NCBI GenBank assembly: GCA_011109175.1
Contig: RDEW01000013.1
Span: forward strand, 597,221 to 661,220
Reading direction: 5' to 3'
Source of the DNA: Dicyema japonicum
Taxonomy: Eukaryota; Dicyemida; Rhombozoa; Dicyemidae
DNA length: 64,000 bases
Below are positions 55,652 through 64,000 of this stretch, piece after piece. Within the stretch, counting starts at the first letter, position 1; every line of letters starts with the position of its first letter. Position numbers and translations under genes: made by a program. Under the pieces are notes generated by a model. The model was not told where the DNA came from and did no database searches. It was given only the letters and a program-made list of their open reading frames with translations.

Positions 55652-57762
55652 ATGAAAGATTATTCAGAATTTGATGGAAACCAAATGGGAAGAGTAATGT
55701 CTTCATCAGAAAGGGACATAGACATGGAGAACTTCATGTCAGAGCACCACAGAGAGTACATCACTTATTCCAGTATGAACATAATGTGCATCACCTTCAA
55801 CGTAAATACTCGTTCCCCGAGAGGAGAGATAATAAACATGTTTATCCCCCCAAAAGATTTCAGCAAACCAGACTTGTACGCTCTCTCCCTTCAGGAGATG
55901 GACTTGGGTACAGAAGCCCTTCTCCGTGGATCGGGGATTACTAACCGCGAGCAGGAGTGGCTGAACGTAATTGCCTTGTACCTAGATCCTGGTTATTTGC
56001 GTATCTCCCGTCAGAGACTCCTTGGATTGCCCTTTTTGTACGTGGCAAAGGACTGCCGGGCCCACGTGCGGCTGAAAGACGAAAGGAACCTCGCAACGGG
56101 GCTGATGGGGATCGTGGGAAACAAGGGTGGAGTCTCGGCCACGATCAGCTACATGGACACGACCATAACATTTGTGGGGTCACACTTTCCCGCTCACGAG
56201 GAGAACGTGAGTGAGCGGAACCAGAACTTTCGTGACATTGGACGGGTCTGTGTGGGGTACAATGACGTAATCTTCTGGCTGGGGGACCTAAACTACAGAC
56301 TAACCAACGTGGGAAACGAGTATGTAAGACAGACGATCAGTTCCAACGACTTTGAATCACTGACACAGTTTGACCAACTGAACATTGAGAAGGAGTCGAA
56401 GCGGGTATTTGTGGAGTATTTTGAGCCACCGATAATTTTCCCTCCTACCTACAAGTTCGATCCTGGAAGTGACGACTATGACACATCTCCCAAATTCAGG
56501 GTCCCTGCCTGGACCGACCGGATTCTCTACTACTACTCTAACAACAATCCAGTGGAGTACTTGTACTATAACTCGGTACCCGATGTCCGATTCAGCGACC
56601 ACAGGCCAGTCCGGGCCATTTCTCCGTAACTGTGTGGGCTCAGTGAATCCCGAAAAGGAGAAAGTGATCCGTGGAAAGTTCAACATGGAGAGGACCCGAA
56701 TCGAGTCAAGGATGCAGCCGAAGGCCGAGCTCTCACAGAATGAAGTCAACTTTGGCAATGTATACTTCATGGAGATCGCGGAAAGGATCGTGGAGCTCAG
56801 AAACGTTGGAACTACCCCTCTCAGTTATGAGATTGTCAACATCTTTAACGGAGAGACCTCTTCAGCCCTCCATAGCAGCTGGCTCAGTGTGGAGCCTCGG
56901 TGTCACACCATTGAAGCAGGAAAAACAGAGCGAATCTACCTCTCCGTCCACATCACTATGAGGGACCTGGAGAAGTTCAACCACATGGAGCAGATGAGCG
57001 ATACCCTGATTGTCCAAGTGGACAGAGGATCTCATCATTTTCTGTGTGTGGACGCTTGCCTGAGACCCACCTCGTTTGGAAGGTCCCTGAATCTCCTGTG
57101 CAACACTACCAGCCATTCTCTCAGTTGGATGCGGCTGATTTGGTAGATGGTCAGAGTCAGGAACACGAATTGCCGGTACCCAAGGAGCTTTTTTACCTGA
57201 TCGACCGTTTGGTTGAACTGTATTCTAAGGGAGAGGTGGATATTACCTTGTTCAGTGAATCGGAATTGCTAAGTTCGGAACTCTCCCATATTGTCCGGTG
57301 TATCGACGGCTATTGTGAGTGCTGTTCCCCCCAGAATCTAGTTGGTAGTGTTTTCTGTAATTTAAGCCTCCTCCAACTCTCTCTTTTACTCACTGCTGCT
57401 ATTCATTGGGTCCCTGACTAGACCTCTGATCAAGAGTTCGAATATCACTCTATTCATGGACCCATCATCCTCCTCCCCTGTCAAAGACGTTTGTTTGTGA
57501 GTGATTGTAGGTCCTCGACTACCTCCCGTTCCTGGATCGATGTAATGTGCTGTATTTGATGGCGTTTTTACGATACATTTCGCAGAATGTGGAGTATGAT
57601 GATAAACTGGAGTTTGCGTCGAAGATTGAAACCTCGTTGTTTCAGACTGGTGAATGTCAGAACTCGGATGACGAAAATAAGAGGATCCTGTTTATACTGA
57701 GATTCCTGAACATGGATGATCGTTTGTTGAGTGAGTTGTGTGAGCCGGTTCAAGAGTTTTGA
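55652..57762 (+). CDS. OCRL/INPP5B-like inositol polyphosphate 5-phosphatase
   Basis: Hydrolyses the 5-phosphate of PtdIns(4,5)P2 and related inositides on endosomal/Golgi membranes and at the cilium. Three domains follow the OCRL order. The 5-phosphatase domain (55,652 to ~56,615) has ALSLQEMDL, GIVGNKGGV, SHFPAHEEN, FWLGDLNYRL, PTYKFDPGSDD, PAWTDRIL and SDHRPV; all catalytic motifs are present. An ASH domain (~56,650–57,100) has NEVNFGNVYFMEIAERIVEL, WLSVEPRCHTIEA and LIVQVDRGSHHFLCVD. A RhoGAP-like domain (~57,150–57,762) has PVPKELFYLIDRLVELYSKG, FYSLLLFIGSLTRPLI, VLDYLPFLDR and YLMAFLRYISQ. Introns at 57,124–57,146 (23 nt), 57,345–57,366 (22) and 57,489–57,510 (22) are clear. The phosphatase–ASH junction (56,600–56,640) needs a +1 frame change that no 21–26 nt GT–AG intron gives. 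There is no N-terminal PH domain, and only ~45 residues precede the phosphatase. Confidence 0.9.
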
Positions 57763-57849
57763 TATTTTGATTTATAAATTAAACTTTTTTTAATTTTGAT
57801 TGATCTTCTCTGTAAACACTTGCGGAGTCAGTTGCGAGGAATAGTTGGA

Positions 57850-58262
57850 TCACTCGTTGCCCATGGGAATTCTGGGAAGTTTGAGAATAACTAAAATCTT
57901 AAGTCCTTCGTGGGTAATGCAGATTTCACGCTCCTAATCGCATAGGCGCAATCGAGGAGACTGCAGTAAAGGTGATTGGACCAGAACACAAGATCTAACC
58001 TATTGAAAATCTTCTAATTGAATTACAACGAAAAATTTAAATGTGGTTAGTCCACCGAGCTGCATATATTACAATTATGCAAAAATTTGAAAAATATCTA
58101 CAATTATGCAAAAATTTGAGGCGATGTCATGTCCAATGAGATAAGATGTACAGGATTCTCGACCCTGCCGGAATCGTCCTCTCCCTTGTCGGTCTGGGAT
58201 CATTTAGTTAGTTGAGAACTTATATTTCTTATTCTTTGACCAGTGATCCTGGGGGTAATACA
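57850..58262 (+). mobile_element. LINE 3' end
   Basis: Collinear with 28,640–29,010: CCTTCGTGGGTAATGCAGAT, GGACCAGAACACAAGATC, GATTCTCGACCCTGCCGG, CTCCCTTGTCGGTCTGGGAT, CATTTAGTTAGTTGAGAACT and a CCTGGGGGTAATAC end. Only the last ~400 bp is present, as expected of a 5'-truncated LINE insertion just after the phosphatase gene. Confidence 0.8.
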
Positions 58263-58546
58263 CTCAATCCCATAAATGTTGACCCAATTCCCATAAATGA
58301 TGTCCATTAGTGAAGGACTCACAATACCAATTGGTCCTGCTCTCATTGGTTACTTGGTCGATGGTTTCTCTTTCTTTTTTTTCGTTCTTGTCTTCCTTTG
58401 TCCTACTAAGGTGTGATCAAATATCTCAGATGACTCCCAGTGTCAGGATGGAGTGAAATATGATTTTTACTATTTCCCAGTCCATTGGTTCTGAATGGAA
58501 TTATGTGATGTTGTAAAATTCCTGCTATGACTGTTTGAATTAAATA
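58263..58546. other. Intergenic, nothing recognised
   Basis: Contains two copies of TCCCATAAATG (58,267 and 58,290). No gene. Confidence 0.35.
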
Positions 58547-59362
58547 CATTCGACCCTCGCAAATTGGCCATTTTTGGTTCCATAGAATTTTGTGGCATTT
58601 TGAAAAAAATAAAATCAATATTTTTGAAGAACAATGAACAAAGAATTTTTTAAAATGCCTTAAATGAACAAAAAACGTATTTAAGTTTCCTGACTGTTTT
58701 TTCTTTCCAATACTTGTTTTGTACTTTCTTATTGCAGAAATTAGACTTTCTTATTGAAGAAACTTCATTCTTAACATTAGCTAAGAGTTCCCTTTCTATT
58801 GCAGTTAATCTAACTACAATATCCATTTTGTCTATAGGTCTTACATTTTTCAGATTCTTGTTCACTATTTTCTGAATCTTCTAAAAAAATTTCATTTTCA
58901 TTAAATGAAAAAATTCTGCCTTGGTTTCATATAGTAAACCACCTAGATAATTGATTTTTCGTAAAAATACCTTCAGACCCTACTACCTACATCCATTCTA
59001 CCAACTAATCTTCAAAGTTTAAAAACTTTGGTTTATGTAGAGCTTTAATTACAGTTGATAATTTTTTAGAATCTTTCTACAATAAAAGATTATTTTCTCG
59101 ATATCGTCTTACGATTCAAGTGCAAGAATTTTTTCTCGGTATCGTCTTACGATTCAAGTGCAAGGATCTATATTCTATAATTAACAATTTGAGTTTTTCA
59201 TTAAAAATAAGCCAAGTATAGCGTCCACGAGATGAATTGGAAGATAGTGTCAATTAAATTTTTATTTTTTTCCAATTTTTAAAAATTAGCCAATTAATAA
59301 GGAGAATTGGATTTTTTCCTAGAAAAATTTTCAAAATGTGGCTAATTTGCAAGGGTCGAATG
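58547..59362. mobile_element. 816 bp TA-flanked element with inverted ends
   Basis: The ends read CATTCGACCCTCGCAAATTG (58,547) and, inverted, CATTCGACCCTTGCAAATTA (to 59,362), with TA on each side. The match extends through GGCCA/AGCCA and then fades. Inside, a 71-codon minus-strand frame (58,650–58,865, MDIVVRLTAIERELLANVKN) may be a transposase relic. A 37 bp direct repeat (TCGTCTTACGATTCAAGTGC) is duplicated at 59,100–59,165. TA flanks suggest the Tc1/pogo superfamily. Non-autonomous. Confidence 0.75.
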
Positions 59363-59822
59363 TACATTTAATTAGTTGTTAAATATTAACTCTTTTCTCG
59401 TTGTACCAAGGCTTCTGATAGTTTTAGTAGATTTACAGTCATGGATTGTTTCTGATGTGATTGATAGGGCGCAGTCTCTGAAATGGTTGAATCCGAATAA
59501 TCTCCTTTTGTTTGTGATGACCCAAGGGCAATGAGCTGGATGTCCCAGCGCCAGGAACAGCATGTGGGTCACCTGCTCTTGGAGAAAACTGCCTACATTA
59601 GTATCGAACAACCCAACTTATTTCCTTACCAAGCAACTACCAAATAGTTTGATTGGTAATGGCTAAGAGTGCCAAACTACCGTTCCCATAATTCGGGGGA
59701 TAATAATAAACATGAAGAATGACAAAACACGAACATAATGAATTAACAATCACACAACGTTAATTTGAATGTCATTGTCCAGTTGACGACATTTGACTTT
59801 ATTATTTTTGCTCAGGACTATG
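59363..59822. other. Unassigned
   Basis: A 79-codon minus-strand frame (59,372–59,611, EQVTHMLFLALGHPAHCPWV) is present without a recognisable domain. Confidence 0.3.
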
Positions 59823-61266
59823 TTAATAATCGGTTATACCCAGCAGACTACTAAACACTTTGGCGGCTGTTGACTTTGAACACTTTGTAGGACATATTGT
59901 AGAAAATGTGGTTGACTGAGATGGTTCTTTCTTGCATTTCGTTAGTACAATCTCTTCAATTCTACTATGTCCCTCGCATATAAAAGATTGTGAGGTGTCT
60001 GATAAAAGTGGAACGCATGGATCACTGTCCTTATGTGTGGATACAGTATTTCTACAAATAAACACTCAACAACTCCTGGTAGGTGACTGTCTTAACGGAG
60101 ACATCCATTTGATTAGCCTCACACCTATCACAGTCGCGTCTCATCATCTCAATGCCTTGACTGACTAAACTGTTTGCTAATAGTCTGAAGGAATCTCTAC
60201 TGGCATATTCTGCATATTTGATCATTTTCTGAAAGGGTTCTCACGTAAATATGGAATATACTTGAATATTTATTAACGAATAGCTCTTTTACTTCATTAG
60301 TACTAGCCATGACAAACGATAATATCTGACATTTGTTCATGTTCTCCTTTAGTCTATCCGAACTATAATTAATTGCTGTGTCCTTTATTGTACTATTATT
60401 CTGGGGTTATCCATAAATAGTACTTTCAGTTCATCAATACTCTGCTGTAAACTAAGCCTCTTGGGGGAAAAATGGTTCAGTTCGTTAATACTCTGCTGTA
60501 AACTAAGCCTCTTGGGGGAAGAATGGTTCAGTTCATCAATACTCTGATGTAAACTAAGCCTCTTGGGGGAAGAATGGTTCGACAAATTGCTAACATGTAT
60601 AATATTGTAACCTTAATGGTCGTTTGGCGTCGTGGAATTGGAGACAGTCAATAAACTGGTTATACTCACACTCTGTGAAGGATGGTAAAAATTCGTCTTG
60701 CAGAAATGAAGTAGTCTTAATGTTCTCATCTGGTAATGATATAAGTTTGGGGTCAACACTGTATTTGTTGGTCATCATTAAAGCATTCTACAATATAAGT
60801 GAAGTGTACATATTGTGTCAAGTCTGGCATTTCATACTCATTCAATTCTAAGCCTTTAAGATGAGATTTGCAGCTCTTTTATCTCGATGAGTTGATTTAT
60901 TACTGTTGATCATAGTGTGAATCAGTTTCATCAAGTCATCTTTACTAAGCAATCTAATTTACTTATCAAAAAATCCATTTGTTTGCAATAAATTCTGAAC
61001 ATTCCAATGAATAATCTGGCTGATAAATATATGGATAGTCGGACTTTATTTCTCTCCGTTTCAATCTTAACAAGTCCACTCACGCAAGAATTCAGTTCAA
61101 TACTAAATTTATGGTCACATTGATACCAATTTTTTACGATATTTGCTTCGCAATACTCCTTTCGAGTAATTCTTGTACTTCTCGAGGCAGCCAACCTTGA
61201 ATTATCATTGCTATATTACCAGATTATTCCAAATTTTTCCTTCTTTTTGATCATAAAATTTTCCAT
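59823..61266 (-). CDS. RAD21/SCC1-like kleisin (cohesin subunit)
   Basis: Kleisins close the cohesin ring by bridging SMC3 (N-terminus) and SMC1 (C-terminal winged helix). The start at 61,266 gives MENFMIKKKEKFGIIWLAAS, aligning with the family opening FVLSKRGPLAKIWLAAHW. This reading needs removal of a 24 nt intron (61,196–61,219). The N-terminal domain continues EYCEANIVKN, KIETERNK and ARLFIGMFRIYCKQMDFLIS (family LRTSGHLLLGVVRIY…YLL), with further 24–25 nt introns. NKYSVDPKLISLPDENIKTT and FTECEYNQFID follow, then a 17-residue triplication. The C-terminal winged-helix segment is KCSKSTAAKVFSSLL (family RKQAAAKFYSFLVLK) near the stop at 59,823. At ~400 residues it is shorter than human RAD21 (631). 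REC8 cannot be excluded. The middle splice path is partly unresolved. Confidence 0.7.
60428..60580 (-). repeat. Three 51 bp repeats coding a 17-residue unit
   Basis: The minus strand repeats NHSSPKRLSLQQSIDEL three times with few changes (H/Q, D/N, S/F). DNA units begin CAGTTCATCAATACTCTG and recur every 51 bp, keeping frame within the RAD21-like gene. Confidence 0.9.
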
Positions 61267-61762
61267 TGGAATCACTTCTTTTACAAAATATTTATATTTT
61301 CCCGCTTTAAGTTTTTATTTTTATAGGCTTTCCAGCATGTAAATTTTTTATTATATTAATATTATCAAAATTGATTATTATTTTTAATCAAAATGTGACT
61401 TAAAAAGATTCTATCTGCCAAGAGTCATTTGAAACCTGGAAACAAGGAAATATTCTCTCTGCTAAGAGATAAGCTACAAATTGATTGGTATCAATTACCC
61501 ATAAAAGTGAACGGATGCTTTTACATTTCCTCTGAGACCTGGAAAAGTCGAAGTATTGTTTGAGGAAAGCAGGGATCTACGGGTCATAAAATCAAAGAAA
61601 ACTTGAAAAAATTCAGATGCCCTTTCAATGAAAAAGACTCGACATCTCATTTTTTAACTCGAAATCTCTTGTTTATGCTTTACCCTTTGACAGCCATCAC
61701 TAAACGACATTTGACTGGATCTACAATACAAGTAAAAACTAAATAATACTTGTGTTGTTTTT
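61267..61762. other. Upstream of the RAD21-like gene
   Basis: AT-rich to about 61,400, then sequence with no recognisable gene. A promoter for the minus-strand gene would lie here. Confidence 0.3.
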
Positions 61763-61993
61763 TCAAATGCAAAAAATAATCCACAGATTTTTTGAATAGT
61801 AACGATGCTTGGAAGTAAAATGTCTATTTAGTTTGCTAGAAACCATATCATCATTATCCAAAACTTCCATGCAAATTAAGCATTGAGGTAGTTTTCTTTT
61901 ATCATCGCATGTAAATCCAAATGACAAATAAGAATTTTTATATGAACGACGAACTGATTTACCCATTATAATGATAATAACACCAGAGACCAC
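61763..61993 (-). mobile_element. hAT BED-type zinc finger fragment
   Basis: The minus-strand frame reads MGKSVRRSYKNSYLSFGFTC, QCLICMEVLDNDDMVSSKLN and RHFTSKHRYYSKN. This is the N-terminal BED finger (CxxC…HxxxxH) of FAM200/ZBED5-type hAT transposases (YIKYGFT…PQCVIC…SKLKRHLETKH). Only the finger exon-sized piece is present. Confidence 0.8.
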
Positions 61994-62355
61994 GGATACA
62001 AAAACTAACTAATCACGTGTTTCCAGGACGCACTAGCAGGACACAGTTTGACAATCTCTGCTATAAGTTTTCCATCATACTTAAAGTTTTTGATATTGAT
62101 GGTTCACATAGACATTGTCTATAATTTTTTTGCCAACAGTCAGAAATAATTTCAGCATTACTCCTGCATCTGAGATTCTTGTTACCACTGATCACAAGAA
62201 ATAGATTCTCCTGAAGATTCTTTGAATTCTAATTCATGCCTCTGTTTGAATTTTGAATTTTAGTTCATTCCTCTGCTTGAATTTCTCTAATTTGAAGTTT
62301 TAAAATTGTTTCAGCCCATTTTCGAAAAAACTGTTAGTGAAATTTTTTAAAGAGT
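61970..62355 (-). other. LINE tail, then unassigned sequence
   Basis: ATAATGATAATAACACCAGA and ACCACGGATACAAAAACTAA (61,966–62,008) equal the antisense LINE tail at 49,400–49,440. Two copies of TTCATTCCTCTGCTTGAATT-like sequence follow (62,230–62,285). No gene. Confidence 0.5.
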
Positions 62356-63681
62356 TTCAGAAACTGGAGCATTCTGCTTTTCATCAGAAACATTCATCCC
62401 GTGTTTGTGTTCAATCAGCATGCTTTCTAGAGTCCTTTTCAATACAACTGACTGGAATTAAGTTCTCGTTGCTCCTTCAACAGATAGCTTATCCATAAAA
62501 TTTTTGAAGCATTTAGAGACAACTCCATCCCAAGTCATAACTAGTGGGATAATCTACCTTAAAATTGTAGAGAAGCGATAGCTCATTTTTGAGGGAGTCG
62601 ATCTTGCGACATTTTTCTACTACCCCCTGTTTTAGGAGATCCTGAAGATGTAATTGTTGAACTGTACTTTTGTTTCGGTCAGAATCGACGTATCGACCCT
62701 TATCTCAACATTCTGTGTTGATAGAATCGACTGAACTGAATGCCCCTTCAACTTTTCAGTCCCTTTGATTCCATATACTCTGCATAGATGGAGAAGTAAG
62801 CACTTTACAACTTTGTTGTGTCTTCGGACGTAATCACTATTTAACGTTATACCACACTGAGTGGCCAAGTGATCAACAGTCTTCTTGTTTTTCTTGCAAT
62901 GGCTAGATAATGTCCCCGACGTAGAAAGGAACACATTCCTGTCTAGCAAAAGGCAATACATTGCTTCACTTCTTTGACCGATATTTTCTTTTGACAACCA
63001 CCCACTGTACGTTTTTACATCAACGTTAGGTTCCTCCGTGCATCTAAAGAACACAGAATGTATTTTTACAATTAATTTTATCAAACAAATATTGAGTCTG
63101 GGTGGTCTTGAGGGACTGAATATCCATGTTGTCCTTGTCGGCAATTCCATGTTTAGAGACAAGAAATCCTGCGATTGTAGCCAATATCATTTCCTTGATT
63201 TAATTACTCGCAGAATCCCCGACCTCCGCAAACATATGTCCGACTGCCTTTACAGATTTGTATAAACCGGAAAAGCATCAGTTCACTTTTGAAAGTGACC
63301 GAAGTGAGTCCTCTCCCGAAGTCTTCCAGTTTAAATATAACCTCTCTATTTGCAGGTTTGAGATGTAACCTGAGGGTCGTAAGCAGTTGCCGTATTTGAA
63401 GGTCAATAGATTGCGTATTCATTTATTGCATGAAACAAGTTCGTAAAATTTAACTTGGTTTTTGAAAGCATGGTTATCTTCGTAACATTTTCAAAAATGG
63501 ACTCTATAACTTTATTCTTGAGAACATTACTTCCTCCATCTTCAAAAACATCCAAATATCGATATCCATTAACTCCGTCCAAAGTCTCACCGCATGATAA
63601 CGATTTAACATTTGAAGCTGACTTTTTCGAATTCATCTCCAAACCCGCAACATGAAAGAACTCGCGAAGAACTTCCATCAT
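62356..63681 (-). mobile_element. R2/R4-type LINE, C-terminal half
   Basis: From 63,681 the minus strand encodes MMEVLREFFHVAGLEMNSKK, NGYRYLDVFEDG and TKLNFTNLFHAINEYAIY (late RT). After frameshifts it continues TYSGWLSKENIGQRSEAMYC, NKKTVDHLATQCGITLNSDY and VRRHNKVVKCLLLHLCRVYG followed by TETKVQFNN (the zinc-knuckle/endonuclease region TVDHLATRC…YxRRHNEV). The tail at 62,360–62,500 (ESMLIEHKHGM) matches 12,191–12,409. Several frame breaks show it is inactive. Confidence 0.8.
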
Positions 63682-64000
63682 TTTAATAACAGTATCTTAG
63701 ATCGTCAATAAAAAACTCTGAAATCCATATTTCCACCATTTTGCTCTTCAATACAATCGACTACATCATACTTACCCCCTTTTATTTTTTGACCATCTAT
63801 TTCTGCTGACACAGACTTGAACTCTTCGAATGTTTCTAATTGAACTGATTAGGGATAAAGCTCCATTCACCCTTAGGGATCCTCCAAATCTCTGTTCCGC
63901 AGCATAAACTATCTCAGACTTAAAATTATCATAATATTCATTAAAAGTTTCTAAAAAAGATCTGTAGATCTGTAGGTCGTGGGTTCGAATCCAAAAAATG
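63682..64000. other. Window end with a tRNA-like B box
   Basis: No gene seen. The last bases (63,977–63,992) read TCGTGGGTTCGAATCC, a perfect Pol III B box / tRNA T-arm sequence. No convincing A box or cloverleaf precedes it, and no 3' acceptor pairing is visible before the window ends. It may be a SINE head or tRNA relic. Confidence 0.35.

Noticed and set aside
56469-57146. Separate overlapping gene in the second frame of the phosphatase
   Set aside because: Its first part is a shadow of the catalytic domain; its second part is the ASH domain of the same protein.
63960-64000. Complete tRNA gene at the window end
   Set aside because: Only the T-arm-like B box is convincing; the 5' half lacks a D arm and the 3' acceptor side does not pair.

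Overview
The window is eukaryotic and AT-rich. It contains a few host genes broken up by extremely short introns, set in a large amount of decayed transposon sequence. I can reconstruct GT–AG introns of 21–26 nt, most often exactly 22 nt, in at least six genes: a formin, an OCRL/INPP5B-like phosphatase, an IFRD homologue, a RAD21-like kleisin, a JADE-like PHD protein, and a long unidentified protein. Conserved protein sequence resumes in the right frame when these introns are removed. Metazoan-type genes with ~22 nt introns, the standard code and abundant LINE, hAT and Tc1 elements fit a dicyemid mesozoan (Dicyema-like) best. That is an inference from intron size and gene content, not from a marker gene.

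Layout. 1–12.4 kb: transposon remnants around a JADE-like gene (3.35–5.13 kb, minus) that carries several disabling lesions. It is followed by two truncated copies of one Tc1-like element, each abutting an antisense LINE fragment. 12.5–16.1 kb: a formin (plus) with an internal ~452 bp duplication. 16.6–21.3 kb: hAT, SINE and LINE remnants. 22.2–25.8 kb: a long minus-strand gene of unknown family with about fifteen tiny introns. 26.7–34.9 kb: two copies of an integrase-bearing element (the second split by an antisense hAT), a LINE reverse transcriptase, a Tc1 fragment, and two unidentified plus-strand coding candidates. 35.2–39.6 kb: two inverted pogo/Tigger-like ends, with matching TA flanks, bracketing an IFRD-like gene. 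40.7–50.8 kb: LINE, pogo and SINE pieces and several small unidentified spliced genes. 50.9–52.8 kb: a complete IS630/Tc1-like transposon with an open transposase and inverted ends built from 21 bp tandem repeats. 53–58.3 kb: LINE fragments flanking an OCRL/INPP5B-like gene. 58.5–59.4 kb: an 816 bp TA-flanked element. 59.8–61.3 kb: a RAD21-like gene with a 17-residue triplication. 61.8–63.7 kb: a hAT zinc finger and an R2/R4-type LINE.

The host genes are unrelated in function: actin nucleation, phosphoinositide turnover, cohesin, transcription co-regulation and chromatin reading. There is no operon-like arrangement. The strongest candidate for something undescribed is the transposon at 50,891–52,780. 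The pogo-bracketed IFRD gene is second.
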